64,000 nucleotides of DNA, taken from positions 9,610,001 to 9,674,000 of the forward strand of contig NC_135032.1 of the NCBI RefSeq assembly GCF_051020975.1. Reading direction: 5' to 3'. Both the position numbers and the translations under genes were made by a program. Source of the stretch: Osmia lignaria lignaria (taxonomy: Eukaryota > Arthropoda > Insecta > Hymenoptera > Megachilidae). This document shows, one piece after another, positions 38,301 to 50,300 of this stretch. How positions within the stretch are numbered: the stretch's first letter is position 1; the number at the start of each line of letters is the position of its first letter. Below the pieces are notes generated by a model, which worked only from the letters and a program-made list of their open reading frames with translations, was not told the origin of the DNA and made no database searches.

Positions 38301-41300
38301 CATTCATTAGCTTTTTTAAATTCTCACCAAAATTTGTAATCACAAATTTACTTTTATTCTTACTTTTCTATCTTCTATGTTATGTTCCAAATAGGAAGTT
38401 TTTCAAAATTGCTTTCATCATTTTCCTTACATCAATCGGATGTGATTCGACAATGTATATATAGCATACACATTACACTTACACCCGGTAACGTTCCGAG
38501 CACACGCGCGCGCGCCGCACGTATGTACACCTACAATAATTAAGTATGAATAAGGACATGGAATCATGAAGACGATATTTAAAGTTGCTTTTAACAACAA
38601 TTTTTTTATTGCAGCCTGTAATGAAAATTGAAACAATAAGTACTTTTTGTAGATTTAAATTATATACATGCTGAAGATTTTATTGAAATCATTAGCGTTA
38701 TGGGGGAAACTTCCGAAAGGCCCCATCACCCCAGGACAACCAAACTTCGGATTTATAGTAAATGAGGGACGAGAAATCGAATGAGACCATTCTCAGAACT
38801 GGCAAATAAACCGTTCTCGAGTTATACAGGCTATTCTAAAAATGCGGAAACTCCCTATTATCTTGATAAAAACGCATTTCCACGTCAAATGACTAACCTA
38901 ACCTAATCCTAACCCTAACCCTAACCCTAACCCTAACCCTAACGTAGGTTAGGTTTGTCATTTTCCGTGAAAATGCGTTCTTATCAAGGTAATAGGGGAT
39001 TTCCGCACTTTTAGAATACCCTATATATCTCGAGAACGGTTTATTTGCCAGTTCTGAAAATGGTCTCATTCGATTTCTCGTCTCTCAATTACTATAAATT
39101 CGAAGTTTGGTTGTCCTGGGTTGATGGGGCCTTTCGGAAGTATACCCGCGTTATGAACTGCAAATAGTTAAACATGTTTGAAATCACAGCATTTCACGAC
39201 CTTTAATTTATATTGTGAAACAAAAAACAGAATAAAACCGAAGTAAGTCTAAAGATTTCACTTGTTTCTACATCACCGATTTCATTTTCAGTATGTATGT
39301 ACACTGAGTTTCATCGAACTTGTCGCGGTGCACAGTGAAGTATTTGGCCCAAAAAGCCGGAAAAAAGTCGATTTCAAAAATTTCACGCAAAATGTGACAT
39401 TTTTACTGCTTAATAAAGTTGAATGTGTGAGGGACAATGTACCAATGTTCGTTTTTTCATTTGTGCACTCATAAAGCAGTGTAAAGTAAGGAAATTTTAT
39501 GCCATGTGTATTAGTCTTAATCATTGTCTGAAACGTCATTCATTTTTTAGCAATTTTTACATGTTTTAGGAAAGTTGTGTAAATTCTTGCATTGTGGAAG
39601 ATTTTCAGGTAGGTATATGCTACATAGGTAACAGGTTTTACCTTTTCATCATAAATATTTATATAGTTATTAATATTTGAAAATAAGCAATAATTCAATC
39701 ATATAAGATTTCATTACAATTGGTAAAAGTTTGTGCTTACGATCCAAAAGGAATTGGTTCCGGATTTGTTCGGATTGACGTTTTATAGCTAATTTAGTTA
39801 GAAATGGTCGTTGAGAAATGCAGCGCTCGTGCTCCGTGCACGTTCGCTTTCGACGGGCCTCCTTTTGAATGCTAGGAGCCCCTTTGAAAGAAATGTTTAG
39901 ATTATAGCCATTTGAAATGTTTATGCTATGCTGCAGATAAGCCTTCGACTAAATTTTCTGTTTTCTGACTGCATTCAGTTGAAACAGTTCCATCGCAGAG
40001 TAGACAGTGCAGCAAGAGTCATTCGAAACAGTTTTTTCAAAGAAACTTTTATATATTTAAATATTATTTACTATTTCATCTTTTGTTTTATTTCCTTAAG
40101 TTTTGTTTTGTGTTGTTTATAGTGTAGTGTACGTTATAGTATTATCTAGTATTACATATTATGTATATATATTTATTTACAGTAAAACCTGGATAAATGC
40201 AACCAAGATTGGGACCCAGTGGTTGCATTTATCCAAGCAAGGTGTCGAATCTCGGGTTACACGCGACGACCAACCAAGCGTGAACGTAGAAAGGGACAGA
40301 CAGTGGCGGAAAGAGAGAGGTCCGATGATCAAAGGAAAGAGCCGAAACGTATCGGTGTGACTAATACTAATTCAACTATAAAACTTTTTTATTTTTGACT
40401 TTTTTTTATTGAAACTTTTACTAACGTTGGTGAAATTTTTCTGATTAAAATGGTACCAAACACGATATAGTTTCAATTATAACTACTTGCTAAAATTGAT
40501 GTTAAAGGTTGGCGAAAAGCAACAGAGATCGAAATCAAAACCAGTCGCGGTGTCGGCTCTGGTTTCAAAGGTTTCATTTATCCAAGCAAGGTGTCGATTC
40601 TGCGTCCGTACACATCATTTATATTCAGTCGTGGTGTCAATTCTATGTTGTTTATTCTATTACTATTGTTTATAAATATCATTTAACCTATATCGTGTTT
40701 GGTGTCATTTTAATCAGAAAAATCTCACAAATGCGTTAGTAAAAGTTTCATTAAGAAAAAGTCAAAAATAAAAAAGTTTTATCATTCAATTAGTATTAGT
40801 CACACCGATATTACCGTCGGATCATATTACACGGTTTTGCACTTATCCAAGCATTCTTTCGTTGCATTTATCCAGGTTTTACTGTATTCAGTATTTGCTT
40901 AAGTGAATTAGTGCAGTTTATATTTAAATTATATACATAAAAATCGCAGTAAATACTGCTTATACTTCATAGAACATAACAAATTTTAAGCTACAGTTTA
41001 CACACCGCAGTTTCGAATTAAATTTTGCCTTTTTAGCAATAATTTTATAAAATTCACCTACAGCATCAAAAAGTAGAAGGTTTAGGCTTTAAAATGGTAG
41101 TTGTTTCATCTTTGTTGGATAAACATTGATGAAGTTATGGAAATTTAAACATTGAGCCAATTTAAAAATAGTCATGTCCGGTTTTTCGGGCCAAATACCC
41201 CACTGTGCGGCGCGCAGTGTGACTCTAAAGGCTGGTTCAGACACGGCTAGTAATTTAGTCGAGTGGCGGGTAATTTAGTAACTTGCCATGTATGGACACT

Positions 41301-44300
41301 ACAGTTTAGTCGAGTAGTTTAGTAAAACGATTTAGTCGAATAGATTCATTTCATTGGATTTTTCTGGTCGAGTAGGCTTCCTCCACCACTAATTAGGCTT
41401 CCGAACAGACCTGTCCGGACGCATTTCTTTAGTCAAGCGTTCAGCCGATTTCCAAAGCTCAACTGTACTAGTCCGGACACTTTTCTATGCGCTAAACGGT
41501 TTAGTAGTAAGTAGCTACTCGCCACTCGACCAAACTAGCCGTGTCTGAACCAGCCTTAAGGGGGTAGACACGGGTAATGCAGCGGGGTGACATTACCAGC
41601 AAAAATGGGCCTATTAAGGGGTTTACGGGAATTGGTTATCCGTCCTTATATGAGAAGACTTGGGGCTGGGTGAAGGCTCATTCGAAAGAGGAAGGTCCAA
41701 TGCAGGGGGCTCAACTGATGGTTCAACGAGATTGTGTTGATATCTAATAATATGAGTGTCCAAAGTAGAGGAAAAATCGAGAAAATGGTTCAACGAGATT
41801 GTGTTGATATCTAATAATATGAGTGTCCAAAGTAGAGGAAAAATCGAGAAAATACGCCCGCTGAATCCAAGTACATTTTAGGTCACTATAAGAGTTTTGT
41901 GACTCAAACGATTTGTTGAGCCCCCTGCATTGAACCTTCCTCTTTCGAATGAGCCCTTATTCAGCTCAAAATCTTCTCATATAAGGACGAATAACCGAGC
42001 ATTCCCAAAGACGAGCTCCGCCATTACAGTAAAAGCTGGATATATGCAACAAACATTGGGACCCAGGCGTTGCATATATCCAGTCGAGGTGTTGAATCTC
42101 GGGTTACACGCGACGAGAAGCCAAGCGTGAACGTAGAAAAGGACAGACAGTGGCAGAAAGAGAGAGGGCCGATGATCAAAGGAAAGAGCCGAATCGTATC
42201 GGTGTGACTAATACTAATTGAATCAAAAAACTTTTTTATTTTTGACTTTTTTTTAATGAACCTTGTACTAGCGCATTGGTGAGATTTTTGTGATTAAGGT
42301 GGTACCAAACACGATATACTTTGAATTATAATTACTTGCTAAAATTGATGTTAAAAGTTGGCGAAAAGCAAAGGACGATTGGAAATGAAAACCGGTTGCG
42401 GTGTCGGCTCGGGTTTCAAACGTTGCATATATCCAGCCGAGGTGTCGATTCTGGGCATTTAAACGTTGCATATATCCAGCCGAGGTGTCGATTCTGGGCA
42501 TTTAATGTTGCATATATCCAGCCGAGGCGTCGATTCTGGGCATTTAAACGTTGCATATATCCAGTCTTGTATCGATTCTGTGTCCATACAAATCGTTTGT
42601 ACCGTGCCGCGTTACCTATTCTACGTTCGTACAAATCGTTTGTACCGTGCCGCGATATTTATTCTATGTTCGTACACAACATGCGACGTGTTGCATGTTG
42701 CATGTTGCGTGTTTGATGTATCTTTGGTGTACGGCCTGCCTTATATATATGTACAGTTTCATTATTATTTTAATAAATAAATATAATTCAAATCATATCG
42801 TGTTTGGTACCAGTTTAATCAGAAAAATCTCACAAATGCGTTAGAAAAAGTTTCATTAAGAAAAAGTTAAAAATAAAAAAGTTTTATCGTTCAATTAGTA
42901 TTAGTCACACCGATATTACGGTCGGATCATATTACACGGTTTCCTCGCCGAGCGGCTCGGTTCGGCTTAGGGGGATCCCCCCAAATGGAGGGGATAGCGA
43001 TGTTGCATATATCCAGTCAAACTTTTGTTGCATATATCCAGCTTTTACTGTATCTGGATACTACAGAGCAAGTCACGTGAAAAATTTAGTTCAGCTAGTA
43101 GTTATAAGATGGCGACAAACTAGAACGTCACTAGAACTGTGCTGCGAAGGCAAGCGGAAAAGGCAACAACGCCCGAACGCTGAGTGAGACACGCTACAGT
43201 CATGCTGTCCTTCTTTCATTCTGAATGTTGAGATTGTCCCTTTTCGTTGTTTTGACTACCGCCCGCCTGGATTTTTCACAGCGCCCCATAACAAACCTCG
43301 CCCCATTCAAACTACAGAGTGATCCTCTCGCTACGCTATCCAAAGGAAGTGCCGCCACAATAGAATGTAGTAGTTGACATCCCATTTCTGTCATCGCTTA
43401 CTTGACCGAGGTGGCTCCTGCAGCGGAGACGGCTGTGTGCGTGAAAATGTGTTAAGAAAATATTCTGTTTTCCGCAGCGTTTAAATGGGACTCTTCTACT
43501 CATTACACACATTTCCACTCACACAACCGTCCTCATCGCAGGGGCCTCGGCGATCATGTAAGCCTGGCCTGTCCAAGTAGGAGAGTCCACTCCTGGAACA
43601 CATGTTTTGGGTCCCCTTCCAACGCTGCTCCTTCAAGTAAGATGGGACGGTTCCGACTACCAAAGACGGTATGAAAGACGGAGAGACGGTAGTCGGAACC
43701 GTCCCACCTTACTTGAAGGAGCAGCGTTGGAAGGGGACCAAAAACATGTGTTCCAGGTGTAATTTCCCTTACTTGGACAGGCTTGATATAAGCGGTGACT
43801 GAAATAGGATGTAGACTACCACATTCTATTGTGGCGGCACTTCCTTTGGGAAGCGTAGCGAGAGGATCACCCTGTATATCGTGTTTGATATCATTTTATA
43901 ATCAGAAAAATTTCACCAATGCGCTAGTAAAAGTTTCAGTAAAAAAAAGTCAAAAATAAGAAAGTTTTATAATTGATTTAGTTTAGTTACGCCGATACGT
44001 TTCGGCTTTTTCCTTTGATCATTGGACCTCTCTCTCTCCTCCACTGTCTGTCCCTTTCTACGTTCACGCTTGGCTGGTCGTCGCGTGTAATCCGAAATTC
44101 GACACCTCGGCTGGATGTATGCAACGTCTGGATCCCAATCTCTGTTGCATATTGTATCCAGCTTTTACTGTATAAACGCGAGGTCCCTCCATTTATTAGT
44201 TCTAATAGTACCATAGTACTTTTTTATGCAGAATGTTTCAAAGAGTTGACACAAGTAAAAAGAAAAATGCAATTCCATTTAAATAAAAAGTGGATTTGCA

Positions 44301-47300
44301 AAGTGGAGTGCATCGTTGCATTCACAAAGAAAATGAAATCACAGAAAAATAGACATTATCATACCATTGAACTTTTACATAAACAGCTTTGTCCTATCTC
44401 TTACCAAATTCAAGATATAACCCGCCCCAATTGCATGACGTATCCTGTATACTTTTATTAATTAAAAAACATTTATTTAAAGAAGTTAATAACTTTTTCT
44501 AAAAGTAATTCTCGGATCGCACGTTCCCTCGGTTCTTCAGAGCGGGCATTAATTTTTCAGCAGCTACGGTGCGCTATATAAAATCCACGCGTTTGGGCAG
44601 TCAGAATTTATCAGAGCGAGACAATTCTGTCATTTGGGTTGAAAGAAGGATAGCACGATCACCGTACATCTCACTCTAAACACGCGCCAATGTTTCGCTT
44701 TCGTTCTTCAGGGGTATCGTCGCGATGCCTCTGGCGAGATAAGCGTTTGAATGTGTTTGTAAAAATACTTGAGGCGCTGTTGCCTTTCTAGATCGTGTTG
44801 CGCGCACGCTAGCTGAGAATTAAACCTTTCAAGTTCGTAACAAAACACGCAAGTGGCTCCACCAGGCCCAACGAAAAAACTGTTGTAATACCGACGTCCC
44901 GAATCGGAGAGGTCACGTGCCGTGACTACCCCCTTAACGCATATTCATGCCGGCAGTCAATTGGCTGCCGTCCAGCAAGCTGCCCCTTGCCCATCGACTT
45001 TCCGACATGAATATGTGTTAGTGTCACACGCTGCGACAATTTCGATGAAATTCAGTGTACATACACCCTGAATATAGTTTGCTCGCTCTTGCCAGAAAAT
45101 CTCTTTGACCCGAGTTAAAATTACCGCCATCGAACCGAGAGGTGTCGAGGCGAGACGAGCATATACTCTCATACTCGGCTGCTCTCGGGACATCTCGCCT
45201 ACTCAACAGTACTGCCCGTTGTACGTTGTAACATTATGAAAAGAATAAGTACATATGTTACATCCTGATTATATTTTAAAAATTATCTTGTCATGTAGAG
45301 CACAAGAGGAGTTTTTCTATATAAATCTCTTATTTCAAATAGTATGCGTCGATTAGTCAGTGTTTCTCACTCAGAACTTACTTCAATGTTTTATGCGCCA
45401 GTCGGACCCGAATATTATAAATTGTCACTAGCGTGTTGGGACAATAAGATAGTAATGTATAATAGATAAGACATTAATAAGATAGTATATAATAGAAATA
45501 GTAGGATAAGTAGGGAAATTAGTAGGAGAAAGTGCATGAGAACCACTGCGCACACGACCCGAGAAGACGACAAACGTTCGAGAACTGATTCAAACAATGC
45601 TCGTGAAGGGCAATAAACAACTATCGTACCATATTTCGCGTGATTGTGCCTGGCAATCGAAACCTTGCTAACTATTCGAATTAGAATTAGAATGCATAAT
45701 TTTCAGTACGTAAAATATTGCTGAATACTATTAATTAACAACTCGACGTAATCGTTATACAGTAAAAGATGGATATATGCAACAAACATTGGGACCCAGA
45801 CGTTGCATATATCCAGTCGAGGTGTCTAATCTCGGGTTACACGCGACGAGCAGCCAAGCGTGAACGTAGAAAAGGACAGACAGTTGTGGAAAAAGAGAGG
45901 TCCGATGATCAAAGGAAAGAGCCGAAACGTATCGGTGTGACTAATACTAATTCAACTATAAAACTTTTTTATTTTTGACTTTTTTTTACTGAAACTTTTA
46001 CTAACGCATTGGTGAAATATTTCGGATTAAAATGATACCAAACACGATATAGTTTGAATTATAATTACTTGCTAAAATTGATGTTAAAAGTTGGCGAAAA
46101 GCAAAGGAGGATTGGAAATGAAACCCGGTTGCGGTGTCGGCTCGGGTTTCAAACGTTGCATATATCCAGCCGAGGTGTCGATTCTGGGCATTTAAACGTT
46201 GCATATATCCAGTCTTAGTGTCGATTCTGCGTCCGTACAAATCGTTTGTACCGTGCCGCGATATCTATTCTACGTTCGTACAAATCGTTTGTACCGTGCC
46301 GCGATACCTATTCTACGTTCGTACACAACATGCGACGTGTTGCATGTTGCATGTTGCGTGTTTGATGTATCTTTGGTGTACGGCCTGCCTTATACATATG
46401 TACAGTTTTATTATTATTTTAATCAGAAAAATCTCATTATAGCGATATATCGCTGTAATCGAAATCTAAAACGTTGCCAATAACATCAAATAACTGTATC
46501 AAAAGATCGTTACGTTAACAGAAGGAGCAAGCAACACGAGCGATAGAGAAGGCGAATAAGAAAGTAAGGAAGAAGAAATGTGCGCATGTAAATCATGGGG
46601 TGGCCCGTTGTCAATCGCGTACCCTGATTAGTTAAGGATATTCCCTTGCAGGACACCAATCGCGGAATGAGGGTCCCGGCCGCGATCAATGAAAAATCAT
46701 TTTTCGTCGAACAGTCGCGGGATACGTGACAGGAGCCCGTGTGCCGTAGAGACAGACTGTCGTGAAGGTATTATGGATCTAATTGCTCGGTAAAGGACTC
46801 AGACGCGCACGTTAAATTTTCATACTTTTCCCATCTTTTCTTTCTTTGTGAGTTTAAAGCGATTTTAAAGCAATTCGAAGGTTTAGTTTTTCTACAAACA
46901 AAAATAAAGTTTAGTTCAAGTTATATATTCGCTTATTTTGTTATAATTTTATTCGTTACGTCTATCGGCCAAACCACGTCGGACTATGAGTGTGTGGAAA
47001 CCTTATTTTCAGATTCTACCGACATATAAAGCATTTCAAAACGTACAACCATTGTATACATATATTCCAACTGCATGCCAGGCGACCGCTTGCGAGAACA
47101 CTGCCACCGGATCTCTCGCCGCCACCTAGCGGTCCCCGGCCCGAACTAAAGGCGTCCGGGGAGACGAAACCCTCTCTCCCCCAACACTAAACGCTTACAC
47201 AACACAACCAGATTTGGTTAACCTAGGTTAGGGTTAGGGTTAGGGTTAGGGTTAGGGTTAAGTTAGTCATTTTCCGTGAAAATGCGTTCTTATCGAGGTA

Positions 47301-50300
47301 ATAGGAGGTTTCCGCACTTTTATAATACCCTGTATATCTCGAGAACGGTTTATTTGCCAGTTCTGAAAATGGTCTCATTCGATTTCTCGTCTCTCAATTA
47401 CTATAAATCCGAAGTTTGGTTGTCCTGGGGTGATGGGGCCTTTCAGAAGTATACCCCCAGATTTCATCGAAGGATCCGTACGGGACCAGAGCCCAGACAA
47501 ACCAGTAGTAGTTACCTACTGTGTAAAATTTTTAATTGTTTTAGTCGTAAAGAGCAGAGGCATGTACGCGTTTAGACTTGCCATACGCAGTTAGGGCTGG
47601 TGGCAGCGATAATCCAATATCTAAGATCCTTAATTTATCAAGAATTTTACGTTACGTCGTCGCTTCTCACGCGAGACGTAACGTAACAGATATTTACAAG
47701 TAAACAGCCGTAAATTTAATATTGAATCAAATATTAAAAATTTCAGATATCTAAATTTTCTTTTCATCACTGTATGTGGCCTAAGTATGAATCTTAATGC
47801 AAAGTTTTAACAGACATCTAGTTGATGAATTATTATTATTTCAGCTCAGAGAAAGGAGGAGCCAAGTGAAGGTATATCCACTTTTATCCACCATCGACGC
47901 TCTCAAGCAAGAAAATTGCCCCAACAATTTGGCCGATATGGATACTCTATCCGATCTCATGAAATCTAAACGGTCCTACAAATCAAATTTAAAATCTAAT
48001 CACAAAAAACCAAACGATTTCGACGAATATTCCTTCAACTTTGACAGACCTGTTTCCAATCATCATTTTTCATCAAAAGGACATACACATCGGTTCAGTA
48101 CCGGGTCAGATATGTTCGAAAACGACAGCCAATTTGATTTCGAAGAGTTAAAGAAATCAGAGAGTTTGAAACAACCTCATGGATCGAATCACAATCATCG
48201 ATCCACTCGACGGGGTCAATTGAATCGACACGATCAATACATTGTTAAAGATGATCGTAATAAACATTTGACGGGTGACTTCTCGGGTCACTTTGAACGT
48301 TTGCATCAATCTGAATTCCTTGATGGATCGTTCCGTGCTAAATCTGGAGAATTCAATCGTTCGGACGAATTAGACCTGTTGAACCAATCTAACGTGAACT
48401 ATATTAGAATTCCAAGAAGAGGAGATATTGGGATTCAAAGTCTGGATGAAAGAAGTGAGTCAAACGAAGGTTGTATTAGGTTGACAATTAAATTCGCATC
48501 CTTCACAATCATTTACTGAAATTCACTGAGCAACAGTTTTCAATGCTTCAAAATATTTAGTTGTCAACCGAATATTTTATAAAAACTTTTACACGATGAA
48601 TGTAAAATAACTTATAATTCTGATTTCGTAGCCTGTTTGACGGACAACCAGATAGTCAAAACACTAAACGAGCTGATCGAAGGTACTAAGAAGGTCTGGA
48701 GAGAAATAGAATTGAATGTGAGTAATAATCGTAGTTATAGAACTGTTGCTTCGCAATTGCAAAAACGAGCTTTGTACGTTGCTGTATGTTTGTACAAAGA
48801 ATATTTTTTTTTAAATCATGAGGAATGAAAAAAATGAGAAATTGCTTAATTTGAGCTGTTTTATTTGAAAATGGCTATTTAACTATTGCGCTGTTAACTA
48901 TTCCGATAGTTAACTATGGGAAACCTTTCATGTCGATAATGTATATTTACTAATACTAGTGAAACGTCCCGTGCAATGCACGGGGAATTAATCAGTTAAA
49001 ATATAAATTTGACTTTGCCCACCATCCACCCTAAACTCCAATTCCATGATATTAAACCAAATGAAACTTTTAATTAAAAACTTCGTTGTAAACTACATTG
49101 TGTTGATTTAAAAATGCATCAATTTGATTTGTTAGAAAATTTGTTGCGCAGGATCCGCTATTATCTTATGGAAACGTTGACCCTTGCGCAGTCCTAAACC
49201 ATAAGAGATAGACATGCGCAGTAAATTTTTACAAAGAAAGTAACCAAAGAAAAAGTAGTCGAAGCACCCACAATGATGACGTAATTAGTTTTTATGTATC
49301 CCTTAAAAAGTGTCCCTTAATAAGAGTTTTACTGTACTATCATTGTAAGAGTACACATACATATAACATTTTTCTACCTTGTTTTCGAGCATGCGTACAA
49401 CGTCTCAGCGTCACTCACAGACATGTTTCCACGTTATAATATGATTTCATACATTTATTGAAAGTAAATATACTTACATATATACATAAAAAAAACTTAT
49501 ATTTATAAACATAAACAAAATATAGCTGCCCTTAAATATTATTATACGGCTAAACTTCTGAAAACCTGTAAAATCAGATTTGGCTTGCAAATAGCTTCAT
49601 TTTAGATAAAAATAATGATTGCGAGAAGTATTTTTGGCGATGCGGAGGTTAACATCCATAACTTTGCGAAAAGTGTTTTATCATTTTTGTGCACCGAAAA
49701 CTTCCATGCTTTGATTTGGCTGAAACTTTAACTATAGGTTCCTTACAAATAACAACAATATATCTGAGAAGGATTTTTGATGATTTGAAAGTTAGGACTC
49801 AAAATTTTGAAAAAAATAGAACATTTTACTAAAGTAATGTCACTCTCTGCATTACCGACACAGCTTAGAATAAGATTACAATACATATTGGTATCGACGA
49901 GAGACTACTAGTAATAATAATAGTCTTTCGTCAGTGATATTAGTTAAAATAGAATGGGAAGGCTGAGCCACCTCGAGAACATAACAAATATATAATTAAA
50001 AAATATTACAATATTACATATCGTATTTTATAAGTTAGGTTAGGTTTAAATTCTTTTGAACCAGAAAGAGGCTCGCAACATTTTTGGGTCCTATTTTTCG
50101 AGTCGCCAAAAATCTTTCTTGCAAATATTGTTTTTATGTAAAATTCAATTACTTGCAAAATTTCAGGCAAATTTGATTTGATAGGTTTTCGATACTTTGT
50201 TTATATTTCAGTACCTGTATGAAATAACCTACCTGAACCTAACATGCGACTTTGAAAAATTCAATTTTTTGAAATTATATTGTATTACCCTTCGTTTGTA

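Larger units (their letters stand above)
41560..44933. mobile_element. piggyBac-type element, second copy, with nested insertions
   Basis: Flanked by TTAA (41556-41559 and 44934-44937), with the same GGGGGTAGACACGG start and CTACCCCC end as 26931-27922. Its first 450 bp and last 750 bp align with that copy. A tandem duplication of about 65 bp (GGTTCAACGAGATTGTGTTG, twice) lies at 41720-41860. The middle is replaced by a Tigger-like element (42027-43050), a TA-flanked foldback (43315-43874) and a Tigger-like fragment (43877-44170). No transposase. Confidence 0.85.

Noticed and set aside
38893..38943. True interstitial telomere from a chromosome fusion
   Set aside because: The array is short, lies in the middle of a foldback with 8-bp target duplications, and recurs in two other copies, so a transposon origin explains it.
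43987..44461. Open frames in the Tigger-like fragment and piggyBac-type element
   Set aside because: They cross element boundaries and are not shared as proteins between copies.
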